This document shows, piece after piece, positions 24,677 to 38,500 of a DNA stretch of 64,000 nucleotides. Each line of letters starts with the position of its first letter. Within the stretch, counting starts at the first letter, position 1. The stretch covers positions 102,768-166,767 of the forward strand of contig NGBS01000017.1 of the NCBI GenBank assembly GCA_002245135.1, in the 5' to 3' direction. The stretch is from Proteromonas lacertae (Eukaryota; Sar; Bigyra; Opalinata; Proteromonadidae). A program made the position numbers and the translations under genes. The notes below the pieces were generated by a model. The model worked only from the letters and a program-made list of their open reading frames with translations. It was not told where the DNA came from and searched no databases.

Positions 24677-25661
24677 TTATTTGAAAGTGAGATTTGGATC
24701 TGATGAATTAAATACTTTATAAATTGTTTCAGATAATGCTTTTTGTTTGGCTTTACCAAATATATTCTATTCAATAAATAAATAAAAACATAAACATACT
24801 TCCAACATTTCTTTCTTTTCTTTCTCACTATTCAACATTTCATAAGCATTATATAAACTATTCAAGGTTGGATAAACTTCAACTATTTTACACATTCTTT
24901 CTTCACTTACTCCAGGTATTACTTTCAACATTCTCATATAACTCTGTTGATATTCAGATAAACTACCATCAGCTGCTATTTTCCTCTTTTTAACCGTTGA
25001 TATTGTATCAGATGTTAATTTATAAGGCATTTCACTCAATGTTTTAGCTATTTCTATTACATATTCTGATATTTGGGATAATCTTGATTTTTCCACTATT
25101 TCATTTCCTGTTTTTATATAAATTGATATTTTTGTTTCGTTTAATAGAGTTGGAGTTATTTTGAATGACATTCTTTTGTGTTTTTTCATCACTTTATTCA
25201 TCTCTTCATCTATTCCATTCCAAATGTGAATTATTCTCATTTTCTTGTTATTTATCTTTGGAAATTTTAAACTAATGTAATATAATCACTTATATACTTC
25301 AATTCTTTTATTTCTTCAAGTATATCAATTTCTTTATCTAAACTATCTACTATCTCTTTTCCTTCACATATATGGATGATCAAAGGTATTTCATCCAGTT
25401 TATCAGATTCACACTATTATAATATCAATATTAATAATAAAAATATACATCTTCTTCTACAAGATAATTATCGATATCTTCTGCTTGCCAAGGTCTTCTT
25501 TTAAAACCAATGCAATTCTTTACATCATATTTCAATGGCTTACCAAAACAGAACTCTTTATTAGCTGTGTGTTTCAATACTGTTTCTATTTCACTTCCTA
25601 TCAAATCTTTAGATAGTGATATTATTAATTCTTTGTGATATATATCCAATCTATACGGCAT
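24677..25661 (-). CDS. EME1: EME1/MMS4-like partner of MUS81 (XPF superfamily)
   Basis: Four exons. The N-terminal half has an ERCC4-like layout (ELIISLSKDLIGSEIETVLK, IGFKRRPWQAED, IPLIIHICEGKEIV) without the catalytic ERKxxxD motif, as expected for the non-catalytic subunit. The C-terminal half has the helix-hairpin-helix region: MLKVIPGVSEERMCKIVEVYP, TLNSLYNAYEML and, after a 34-nt intron, NIFGKAKQKALSETIYKVF. This matches EME1-type ends. With MUS81 it cleaves stalled forks and joint molecules. XPF or FANCM-like relatives are alternatives but are usually much longer; this protein is only about 290 aa. It is convergent with the MOB gene, 85 bp apart. Confidence 0.67.
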
Positions 25662-25801
25662 TCAGCTCAAATTTCAAATTTTAATTTTTGATCATGATCT
25701 GAGTTTATCTCAAAAACTAAAAAAATTAAAAATCTCATCAAATATATCTTATTATCAATTATAAACAATTTAAAATAAATATTTATTAACATATTATTGA
25801 C

Positions 25802-26227
25802 TCATTCAAAATAATTACCTAGAAAACAATAAGCATTGTAGCTATTTGATAAATCAATCATTTCATATCCACATTCTTTGGTGAAATCATATTCAGTCCA
25901 TTTGAAGAAGAATGACTTCATTTCCTGATATTTCAATTGATCTTCTGGTTTTTCAATTTCAGAAACATCACCTAAATAATATGCTACTATTCCTAAGATG
26001 TACATAAAATTTGGCATATTTTTCACTCTTTCGCATAGCTTTTCATCCAAACACTTCTCACATAAACACATTAAAGGTTTTATGATATTATAAAATACCG
26101 ATATTATCTCCTCACTCTCTGGTATTAATGATACACTAAATTCCTCAGAAATATTTTCGATTTCTAAAAACAGTTCATTAAACCCACTATTCATCTCTTC
26201 ACTCTCTTTTATTGTCATAGTTAACAT
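25802..26227 (-). CDS. Unrecognised 141-aa protein
   Basis: A single open frame from ATG 26227, or from the in-frame Met at 26218. The sequence is acidic and helical, with a Cys cluster LMCLCEKCLDEKLCERV and aromatic patches MYILGIVAYYLG and FFFKWTEYDF. It lies in the same orientation between XPB and EME1, with about 140 bp on each side. I do not recognise a family. The even amino-acid composition and lack of low complexity support a real gene. Confidence 0.55.
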   Translation of the reverse strand: MLTMTIKESEEMNSGFNELFLEIENISEEFSVSLIPESEEIISVFYNIIKPLMCLCEKCLDEKLCERVKNMPNFMYILGIVAYYLGDVSEIEKPEDQLKYQEMKSFFFKWTEYDFTKECGYEMIDLSNSYNAYCFLGNYFE

Positions 26228-26373
26228 AATTCAACTAAATTTTACAGATAATAATAATAAAGAATGTAAAAATAAAGAAAACAAAAGTTTGGAGGGAAAA
26301 AGAAAATTATGGCGGTTTTTTATTAATGAAGATTTTTACTTCACAAATTCACTATTATAAAGAAACAAAATTT

Positions 26374-28943
26374 TCAATAGTTATTATTTATCATAAAACT
26401 ACCACTTCTACCTCCTGATAAAGCACTTGAATTAGTTTCTGTTCTTCTTACACTTGAAGTTGGATTTGAATTTGATGTTGTTGAGATATTTATTGTATTA
26501 TCATTATCATTGTCATTATTATTATTATTATTGTTTTTATCATTTTTATTTCTACTCAACTTATCTTCAATATCCAATAACAACTTCTTTATTTCTTCAT
26601 TACTTTTGTATAATTTACATTCTTCTAATCTCTTTTCTGTCATTAAATCTTTCTTTATCTCAAAACTATAACCTTGATCCAATAAAAACTTCTGTCTTCT
26701 AGTCGCATAATACATTTCTTTTGTATAAGTTGAAACTAATGAATAGAAATAAGCATTATATCCACTCGTACAGCCTTTCTTTGGTCTTAATATTCGACCT
26801 AATCTTTGAGCTTCTTGTCTTCGAGCTGAAAAATGAGAAGCAACTTGAATCAATACTGTTGCTTGAGGTAAATCAATTGAAGTATCACCAACTCGAGATA
26901 TAAATAAGGTATTTAAATCTTTATTTTCTCGAAATGATTGAAATAAACTCTCTCTTTCTCTTTCACCTACACTTCCATCAATAAATGGTCTTTTCATTGC
27001 TAGACTGTATAATCGAATTGCTATTATATTATCACAAAAAACTAAGATTTTATCTCCTTGTTTCTCATGATATTTCACTAAATATTCACACGCATGAATC
27101 TTGTTAGGATTCATTACATAATAAATATTTCGATTTCTTTCATTACTTCTTATATATTGTTTATAAAACTCTTTTTCCATTTCACACCAGATTTCAACAC
27201 ATTGAACTTTGGATAAAAATCCATTCTAAAAAGAAAATTATATAATAACAATATATATATAAAATACATCAGTTAATTCCATCCAATTAGCTTCATATAA
27301 TTTTGGTCCAACCTAAATAATTCAAATCAGATATTAAATTATCTTCTCTTACTAGAGTTGCAGTTAAACCTAACTTACAATGACATTTCATTGAACTTGT
27401 TATTCTTCGAAATGTTGATGCTGGAGCTACATGCACTTCATCTAATATTAATAAACCCCATTCTCGATTTCTCATTTCTTCTAATATCCTTTCAGTATCA
27501 GCACCTCTATGACCACTGAAACTTAACATCGAATATGTTGTCACTAATAAAACAGCTTCATCTTTAGGTAAATCATGCTATTATCACAATTATATATGAA
27601 GATATAAATATATTTATACTTTTTCATCAGCAGTAAACTTTATTACATTATGTTGAGGTATTGTAGAAAATGTATAAAACTGTTGAACCCATTGATTTAC
27701 TGAAAATGTCGCTGTACAAACACATAAACAACTTTTCTTTATAGTTGAAGCAGCTACAATTCCTACCAATGTTTTACCAGCTCCACAAGGTAATACAACT
27801 ACTCCAGATCTGCCTCTTCCATTACCAAACATTTTACTTAACGATTTCTCTTGATATGGTCTTATATAGACTGAAGATCTTAAATCGATTGGTAAACAGG
27901 GATTTTTCTATTCAAATAACATTATTAATATTAATAATATATATATATACTGTATCTTTTCTAAAATCATATTCATCAATCATTGGATATATATTATTAC
28001 ATATTTGTTTAATCTTTTCTACTGTTTCTTGATCAGATTTTATTGGAAAACTATAATTCTTTCGAGCTTTCGCACTTTCTAATTCTTCTTCTATATTTCC
28101 TATTTCACCAGCATTCTATTATTTATTATTAACATAAAAATATACTAAAACATCTAAATTACTACTCAATTCTTTTAATGTATCACTTTCTTCAAATTCA
28201 TTTGAATTTTCATTCAATTTTGCTGCATTTATTTCATTATTATTTAACATATCTCTTAATATTGATGGATTACTTGATTCTATATAATATTTACTATTCT
28301 TTAATATCAATCTCGCTTTACCACAATTCTTTGTCCAATCTAATATCAAATCACATAATCTTGTCTCGATTTCTACTTTTGATAAGTAATTTAATGTCTA
28401 TTGTATGTACATATATTATATTATTATTATACATGTAAAATATCTTCAGGAAGAATTCCCATTGAAACTGCTGCATAAAGTGAATATTTGGTTATTCGAT
28501 ATTCATGAATATAACTTGGTCGGCTTACAGGTTCAGCAACTGCTACTAGAAAATCAGTTGCCTTTTGATATAAAGGACAATTTACTTCTAAAAGTATATG
28601 ACAAGCATAACCTTTGCTTTCAGCAGTCTCTTCGATTTTATCTTTTTTAATTACAATTGCTAGATCAGGCGGATACATACAGACCCATAAAGGACGGTTT
28701 TCATGATCTGGCTTTAATTTCAGGTTTGAAAAGTCACAAGAATCAATTATATCATCTAGAAATTATAAATAATATACCTTCTGTAGAATCAAGATTTAAT
28801 TCACTTACTTTATCAATTTCAGTCTCATACTAATAATAAAACAAAATAGTAATTACCAAGTAATCATTCTTGTTTGAGGTAGTTTTTTTATATCGTTTGG
28901 TGTCTGATATAGCGGGAGGAAGCTCTAATTTTCTTTTATTCAT
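26374..28943 (-). CDS. ERCC3: TFIIH DNA helicase/translocase XPB
   Basis: About eight exons with GTAT/GTAA introns of 22-40 nt, from ATG 28943. The N-terminal domain has [11 protein letters not shown] and [20 protein letters not shown], typical of XPB. The helicase core has [17 protein letters not shown] (Walker A), [12 protein letters not shown] (DEVH box), [12 protein letters not shown] (motif III and the RED loop), then [15 protein letters not shown] (motif VI). The C-terminal tail after residue about 640 is disordered, with poly-Asn/Asp and Ser. XPB is the ATP-dependent translocase of TFIIH, used for promoter opening and nucleotide-excision repair. All motifs appear intact. Confidence 0.97.
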
Positions 28944-29156
28944 TCTTTAGACTTAACAAAATTTTCACAAACCCATTTTAATAATGAATTCTATTGGATA
29001 AAAGAATAACTAAATTATATTCGTTTCATTTTAAGAAAAATATGTTTTTCTTAAAATCTCTGCTTGAGAGTATAATATACTCAATATTACCTTCTAGTAC
29101 TCATTTATTTTTGTACATTTATGTATTATAGATAAAAGATAGAATTTGTAAAAGCA

Positions 29157-29306
29157 ATTGTTGAAAGTGTTAAATGTTGTTGAAATAAAGGAAAAGAAGT
29201 TATTGGAATTCTATGAGATAAACTCATTCTTATCAGAATGTTGTCTGTCATATCTATATACTTTTAGAATGTTTCAACTGAATAATCGTGTCCTTCAACC
29301 CTGGAA
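29157..29306 (+). pseudogene. Second truncated copy of the kinase-family N-terminus
   Basis: The frame reads LLKVLNVVEIKEKKLLEFY then EINSFLSECCLSYLYTFRMF and stops soon after. It matches the kinase-like gene at 9880-10010 and the fragment at 12120-12257. It lies in the 564-bp gap between XPB and the giant receptor and has no kinase body. The rest of that gap shows nothing else. Confidence 0.55.
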
Positions 29307-29507
29307 ATAACAAATAATAATAATAATTTAAAAATTTAAGGAGATTTTATACTCACACTATCATTAACATTTCTTCTACCACTTATATTTCTACTACTCA
29401 CAGAATTATTCTTTGCTCGAGGAGACATTACACTATAACTTTTACCAAACGCTTCTTCAAAAAAGAATTGTGGTTCAGATATTGTTGCCATTGCCATTTC
29501 ACCTGCT

Positions 29508-32500
29508 TCAAGTATTTTTGGGGTTAAACGGAAATCTACCTCGACTTGCTGCTGCTTTGGCTGATTTGTTTCTTTGAGTTCTAGAACCAGCAGAACTTCC
29601 ACTTCTACTTCCACCTGCTGTTGAAGATCCAAATGTTGATGATAATTCGGTTGTATATAAATACATTACTTTTGATCCAAATTGAACCAAGATTATCATA
29701 AATACACCGATTTCTATACCTAAACTTCTCAATAACATCAAAGTATCAGTTTCACTAGACATTAAATAATCCAATGGAACTAATATCACACCCATAATTA
29801 TCATAATAGCAATTGTCGCCATTAATGACATTGATTCATTAAATTCAGCTGAAGCATTTCTCACACTCCATGCAAGTTTCGCACCCCAGAAGAATAATAG
29901 GAAAACAGCTACTAATTCAATTGCACTATTCAAATAAAATAAATTAATAATAATAATAATAATATACACAAATGCTGTACTGGAAGTACATTCTCTCATA
30001 TGAACATCATCTAAATAAGTCGAATAACCGCTACTAAATGATAATGTCGGTTCAGATGGTGATACAATTTGCCATATAACTAAATACACAATTTGAATTG
30101 CTAATGTTAAACCAATCATTTTTAATAACATTGCATTTGATACTTTCACTTTCTGCAATTGTTTATTGTTAAACAATTTATGAATTCTCCATGCTTTACT
30201 AAACATAATACTAAATAATAAATCAATTGTTAAAGACAAACCCCATATTCTAATTGCACATATAATTTCATTATCAGCTAAGATTGTAAATACATCACCC
30301 ATAACTGATAACAAAAATAATGAGATTAAAGCATAATATAAAAACAAAGGACTTGCACTTTTGATTATTTTTGTATGTCGATAATAATATACCATTCCAC
30401 TTACCAAGATACAACAAACTCCATTTATACAACTGAAAGTAATAGATAAGTATCTATAAACTTCATTCAATTCATAAATTACATTATTCTTTGAGAATTG
30501 ACATTGAGTATCATCTGCTGAAACATATGTCATTTTACCTTCTACTATATACTCAATTCCTTGTTGTGGGAAAACTTGAATTAGTGATGTATCTGATAAT
30601 TGGAAGATATAAATATCTTTTGAAAAATGATTATTGTTCTCAGTTTTGATTGGACCAGAAGGACTATCATATGTTATATACTTCAAACTCAATTCAATAT
30701 AATCATTACCAGGCCATTGACAATTACCACAATTTGACATTGAATATTCTACCGCTTGTTTCCATGTGTAAATTGTACTATATGTATTTTCTAATATTTC
30801 ATTTAGTTCAATAGAATCTTGATATTCAGCTGTCATTAAGTATTGAAATGCACCTGAAGCAGTGTTTGTAACAGTTGGTGAATATGATGTAACAACATAA
30901 GAACCAGTCAATTTCTTTATTACATCTTCACCTAAATCTAAAGGATCATATTTCATAAAGAATAAAACAGTGGAACTTGTGATTGATGATTGAATATAAC
31001 CATTAATAAATTGAGTATTTTCACTAGCAAAGTATAAGTTAATAATTGCTACACGATTCAACTTATCTAATTTTGTTTCTATATCTTTTAACATTTGTTC
31101 TACATACACTGAATTAAAGGGTGATAAGAATGAATAACCAACTATTTCAATATGATCATTTTCATTATTAATATTTTCATTTACCTTATTAACTGATTTT
31201 TGTATTACATACAACTCAGTAGCGGATGAATTTCTATCACTTCCAACTACATATAATTTCTTTATTCCTAATGTCTTTATATAATCAATTAAAACATCAG
31301 ATTTTTGATTGATATTTAATCCACCAACAACCATATTCTTTTGGCATTCATAACCATCATCTCTTCCAGTAAAGAAGAATATTGAATTTTTATCTCTTAT
31401 GTATCTACTTACTTCAGTTCTACATTCAGCGGTTAAACATCCAAACATTGTATTTGATTTTCCTATTTCATCAATCATTCTTGCATTTCTATAAGCATCA
31501 GAGATAGTAACCCAAGTATGATTAGCTGCAATTTCTCTACCTAAAATCCCTCCAACATCATTGATTTCTTTGACTATTAAATCGATTAGTAATGCATTAT
31601 ATTTCTCAGTTCTTCCGCCTAAATCTTTCTCATGGAAGAAGGTAATAATGATTGGATTTGTATCATATCTTCTACCTCTATCTTTATTATAAAAATCACA
31701 AATCAAACCAATTTCACTTTCATTGTACTGATTATAAATTGATGGTTTAAATGATTGTGTTGGTGACCAGTCCACAACTATTTCACCTATTGAATTAATC
31801 GTTCCACTGTATATTCTTCGATTGAAATTATTATTTGGATTTACATCAACTGAGCCAGAAGGAGTTTCAACTGTATAATGATATAAATTAGTGATATCTT
31901 CATATAAGAATGAATTAGTTTTCTTAATCAATCCTTTCCAGAATGTTATAGCAGAATAAGCACTTTCATAATCTCCAATCACTTTGTGATCATCACCTAT
32001 TTGTACATGAATATCTTTATTACAAGTTGGTGCTAATGTTGGAACTCCAACAGTATTTAATTCACTTTTACCTACAGATTCAAAGTATGAATCAAATGTC
32101 ATAAAACCATTTAAACATTGTTTATTGTTATTGTTTGTAAATATTTTTTCTATCAAATTTTCATTGAATAATGAGTTGAGAATTGTGTAAGTTGGATAAC
32201 TAATTCCATTTTGACATATTACTTCATAAAATGCTAGTATATCTTCATCATTTGTTAATATTGTAATAATATAACCTCCATTGGGTAATGCTCTTTGTAT
32301 ATCAGTTGCTAAACGACGAGTATTGGTTCTATCCATAATAACATTACCATTCGAAGTGATAATCAAATTCTTCATCTTTTCAGTCATTAAGTCAGAGATT
32401 TTATTTGCAAATTGATCAGCTGATCTTAGTATAAATGCACTGGAACTATATTCTAATAGTCTTCTCAACACTGCTTGAGTGATTTGAGAAGGATGTAAAT

Positions 32501-35500
32501 GAGTTGATATAACATTCTGATAACAAGTATCACCTAATGATCTCCCTAAGAAAAAGAAGAGTTTATTACTTCCAGTTAATATATCACCAATTCTCTCTAA
32601 TGTTGAAGGTTTATAACCACCAAATATATAAGTATAACGAGTATTATTGACTAATTTCAATAATTCATTTTCATAAATATCATCCGATGATTTTGTATCA
32701 ATAACAGTGTAATTGATATAATTATCTAACAATAATCCATTTCGATTAATATCACCAATTGCTGCGATTAAACTGTCAAAGATTGGAGTTTCAATTTCTC
32801 TATCTTCACCTGTCAAAGATAACATAATTAAGATTGTATATGTTTGAACTGTATTTCCATCTTCTATATCTAAATTTGAAAAATCGCATTTCTTAAATAC
32901 ACCATTCACTGGTTCAAATGCTTCTGGAACAATTGCATCAGTCGAATCATAGATTAAAGTACTTGTTTTATTTTCATTAAATTTCAATATTTTGGGTATT
33001 CTCGATAAGTACTGATTTACTCCAAAATATACTAATCCTTCTGGTGAATTGTATTTTACACTTCTTAAAGCAACTCTGACATTATTTCTTTCTACATTTG
33101 CTACATCTACATTCTCTTCTTTTTTATTTTTAGGTAAAGAATCTAAGGCAGTTTGCCATAGTTTAATTGAACTGTAAGTTCTAATCATAACATCTGATAC
33201 ATAAACATCTGAATCAATTCTTTGATATAATTTATTCTTAAACTCCATATTAATATCAGAAGTATCATCAGGATTGTAGAATTCCATATATTCATAATTA
33301 TAATAAGGTAACTTTCTCATATGTTGAGAATTCTCCATAATAATTACGTTGAATGGAATTCCATTTCCATTGGTTGCTTCGTTAATATTATCCATTAAAA
33401 CACTGAATGAGTCTTCATATCCATAGAAGTATATACAAACAGATTCTTCTTTCATCATTGCTAATTGAGATATAATCTCTCTTAAGTTGGAATTTGAAAA
33501 TTCAACATCATTTACTTCATATTCAAATGTTGTAACATCTTCAATATTCATATTTTTAAGGTATTTCTCCACATATTTTGCATTATAATTATCTACATCA
33601 CTATCAATGAATATCATCATTTTATCATAAAATCTATTTCTTATAACATCTAATATCTTATCATAAAAACTCACATGTTTTACACCAACAAAGATTGGAG
33701 CATTACAATAGTTCAATTCCATTTCTAAAAGATTAAAAAATATTAATTCATTTTCAGAAGCAATTAAACTATCAACTGCAGCAACACATTCACTTTCAAC
33801 TGATCCAAATATAGCTAATGGATGATTCTCATTTATATAATCACTAATATATCTCATACAAATCTCCAAACTGCCTTGAGTATCATAAATATCAGTTTTT
33901 AATGAATAACCACCTATTCCTCCATTATCATTAATTTCATTAGCTGCCATTTGGAAAATATCAACGTAACCTTCAGCATTTTTAGAGGTTGATAATGCAG
34001 CAATCAATCCAACTCTTTTTATTGCAACTTTGTATTTATAACCAATCTCAGGTGTTCTTTCTGAAAATGAACATTGATATCCATAACTTGATGGAATGTT
34101 CCAATTCCAAGGAGAAGCACTTTGAACATCGTATTTGCTATAAATAGTTTGATAAGTCAAGCCGTCTGGATTGTATCGAATCACAAAGAATGGAGCTGTA
34201 ACGTAATTATTATCGTTCATTGTAATTATTCCACTACCAACTTGGAATGATACTCCATACGATCCTTTTCTTACTTTTTCTGTATCAAATGAATCAGCCT
34301 TTTTCACAGCTTCAGCATATAAATGGACAGCAGAATAAGATGCTTCAAATAATGAAGTTGGTTTATCTAAACTAACATAATCTAATGCTTTATTTAAAAA
34401 CTTCTCATTCTCTTCAGTTGGTAAATCATATGAGTATCTGACTATTTTATATATATTTTTTCTATCTTCAGCTGGAATTGTATCTGTTTCTTCAACTTCA
34501 AGGAATATATCAACAACAGCATACTTATCACTATCAATATTCAATCTACTGTAATACTCCATAAAACTCTTAAATACTTCAATTGACACAAATGTTGAAA
34601 TAATTATTCCACCTTCACTCATTTTAGATTGAATATCATTGAATAAATTGTAAGTTATTTGGCTTGTTTCATTATAATTAAATGATCCAACTTCATTAAT
34701 TAAACCATTTGCTTCACCTTTTATCATTGTTGCTAAATTCTTTGAATCTGGTTCATCTTCTGTAAGAATATAGTAATTATTCTCATAATCTACAACTAAT
34801 AAAAACTCCATTAATCTTGTGATAAATTGATTAGAAACCATTGATGTATAAAATGTATTATAATCACATTCTTCACCAGCTGTAATTCTTGGGTAGTAGA
34901 ACAATTTATTCGTTTCTACGGCTACTTTTTGTACAGCATTCTTACAGACAGGTTCTGTACAACCAACATATGCGACAACATCTTTATCTTGTTTTACTTC
35001 ATCCAATATACTCTCTAATTTACTAACATCACTATTGAAATTTATAAATTTCACTAAAAGTCGATTTTCTTTGATTTTGTCACCATCATATAATTCTCTT
35101 AAAGCTGTCATAGCACCAAGAAGAGCTTTTTCATGTGTTTTCTTATACATTCCAGCTGTAGCAAATACTAATACAATCTTCTTTACAGGAACATCAGTAA
35201 CAATTCTTTCATTACGTAAATTACATTCTTTTACTTCTTCATTATCTTCTAATACATTACCATAAGCTCTTTGTGGAATAGCAAAGGATGTTTTTTCAAT
35301 TATTTCATATGAATAATCGTATGATAAAACATTTCCATCTTCATCATCTTCTTTTACTACTTTACTGCCTCTCTTTAGATACATTGGCATTGAAAATCTG
35401 TTATTTGAATTAAAATGGATTTTACCTAATACTGTATCTGATTCATGATCATATAAAGCATCTTTTATTCCTCTAAATGTAACTTCAGAGTTTCTAGAAC

Positions 35501-38500
35501 AATCAGAAACTAAGTTTGCAAAAAGAAAACCTCTAGCAGTTGATTTACTAATAACAGGAATATAAGCAAATAATGAAGTAAATGTAGCTTTTATATCAGA
35601 ATAAAGTTGATTTGATTCATCTTCAGCAAACGTATCATAATAATAAGTTCCAACAGCTGCTTCACCTAATTTATAAATATCTAAATCACCCATATTTAAA
35701 CACAAAACAGTATAAAGTGCGAATAACTGAGATTGATGTAAAGATTCTATAAATGAAGACTTACTTACACCTTCTAACATTGAAACAATCAATGCACCAT
35801 CTGGAGATAATCTTTCAATATAACTGACTGCTTCACTCATATCTTTGTTTTCTAATGGGAATTGTAAATATACTTCTGGTATAATATTGAAAGTATTTAA
35901 ATCATACTTGAGTTTTTCAGCATAATAGTTAGAATAAATAGTATCAGAATATAATAGAATCACTTTACCTGGATTTAACTTCATTATTGTTGGAACTAAT
36001 GTATAATAAGTTGGATATCCAATTCCACCATAAAATCCATTTTCATGACATTCATTTGCTTCATAATCACGTGGGTAAAACAATAAACTATTCGTCTCAA
36101 CAGCAGCTTGATGTAACACATCTCTTATATCTGAAGTCCATCCTCCGAAGAATAAAAACATATTATATCTCTTTGCATAATCAATCAGTATACTCCTAGT
36201 TTCATTTAATGTAGTTCCTTCTACAATAATAAGCATATTTGCAGAAGTTCCTTTTATTCCACCATTTTCATTGATATGAACAAATGCAGCATAAACAGAT
36301 TCAAAAAATAGAACACCATCTGCTAAATACAATCTATTCTTAGGAATGACAATACCAATTCTAGTAAATGGAGCTTCAAATTGATCAACTTTTCTATCTT
36401 TCCAATCACAGATAATATAATTTTGTCTATTTAATGTAACACGATATGTTTCTCCTCTCCAATCTCTACTTACGTATTCTAATAGTTGAGTATCTCCATC
36501 TTTATTGATTGTACCAAAGAATATTGTTTGCGCAACATGATTACCAGAATCAACAGCTATTTTACCCATCACTGATTCTATTTCAACTTTATAAATAGAA
36601 TCGAACAATTGAGTAGTATTATCATAATTAATAACTGAAGAAAACAATGACAAAACCCATGCAGTAGAATCATATATTAAAATATCAGAATAGGTTGGTT
36701 GTGAACCACCAGTTAATTGATTATATAATTCTTTAAACTCAACATTATGTTTATCAGATGGATCATAAATATCAGAAGTGTAGATATAATGACCTTCAGA
36801 ATGAACAGCTGGTTCAAATTTACGATGAGTATCATCGATTAAATAGATTGTATATGTCTCTGCAATGTTTATTGTATCTCCATATTCTTCATTGAAATAT
36901 TCATAAAAATATTTGAAAAACATCTCAGAATTTTTCTTTTGTAGCATTACCAATATTACTCCTCCATTTGGCAATACATTCTCAAATATTCTACATAATC
37001 CAATTACTTGTAATCTTATATTAGTTTCATCTTTAGTAATATCAAGTTCAGCAGTATGTAATAATTCTATTTTCATCTCATTAAATACAGAATTAATCAA
37101 ATTAACTCTATTTTTATAAATCTTGTTATTAGAATGGACAAAAGTGAAATCTCGAATTGATTCTCTCATAAACAAATGGAATAGATATGGAATAACATCT
37201 TGAGATGGTGATGTTGACATATATATAGTTCTTTGGGAACAATCTTCACCTTCATTAAAACCAGTATAAACTAATAACAAACTTAACGCTTCAATTGTTG
37301 GTTGCATTGCTTCTCTTGATGTTGGGTTACAACCGCCAATAAATACTTTAAATCCTCTTTTATATAATGTGATTAATACAGAAGCAGCTTCTTTTTCTGT
37401 TGTTGGACAGTCATAAAGCTCTGAAACGACTGTATTTCCATTAATTCCACCATCATAATTGATCTGTTCTATTTTAGATAAAGCTAAAATGTATTTATTA
37501 AAACCATCATCACTAAAATCTAAGAAATATGCAATTTTGATTGGATTATATTCTCCTAATTTACCAGAATCACCTGTTTTATATGAAACAGTCATATATT
37601 TCATATCATTTTCAACAAAATAATATGGATAAGGCATTATTGGAAAGACAGTATTAACTACAAGTTCAAACTTATCATAATCAACACATTTCAATATCTT
37701 AGAATATGAACTTGCCCAATTAGAAGTAGTTATTTTCCTTTTTCCTGAAGGAGAATCAATTTCAACCAAATATAATTGGTTGATTATTTCATCTGAATTT
37801 AAAACTTGAATATTTGGCACAACAGCTTTTAGGAATAAGAATATATCATACATAAATACACCTTCAGTTGTAACTAATGTTTCTTGTCCTTTATAACCTG
37901 TTATATCACTTAACATCTTTTTATTTGCAGGAGTTTCACTGAATCTATAATACGAAATAATACCATAAGCATTTCTGAAATTATCATCATAATATGAATG
38001 AGTTCTATAATCGAATATGAATAATGGATAAGTTGTATTATCAATTGATTGATTATTATATTTTTCCACAAAAGTTAAGGTATAAGGATCAGTGAATAAA
38101 AACAAAGCAAATTTATCACTGTTTGAAGTTTCTGTTTTGATTTCTTTTGCTATATCTTCAGCATTTGTTGAATTTAGTTCTTTAATGAATAATATATCTC
38201 TTTTGAAATATGTACTATAAGCTTCTAATAATGCAAGACGATTAAGATTCAAACTATATATTATATAAATATATAAATATAAATACTCAGTTGTTACATA
38301 AACAATACCAATTTGATTATATCTCGTATAAGCATAATATAATGGAATAGAAACAGTTTGATGAGGTAAAAATGCCATTTGAATAATGAATTTATAATTT
38401 CCATTACCTTCTGGTGCACTAATTGCAAATATAATCACTCCCAATTCTTCGGTTTTCTTATAAACTGCTTTTCTTTCAGCTTTAGTATCAGTACCAATGA

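Noticed and set aside
38258-38290. Receptor segment YLYLYIYIIYS read as a hydrophobic insert in module 3
   Set aside because: It is exactly a 33-nt GTATTT...ATATAG intron whose length is a multiple of three, so it stays open when unspliced.
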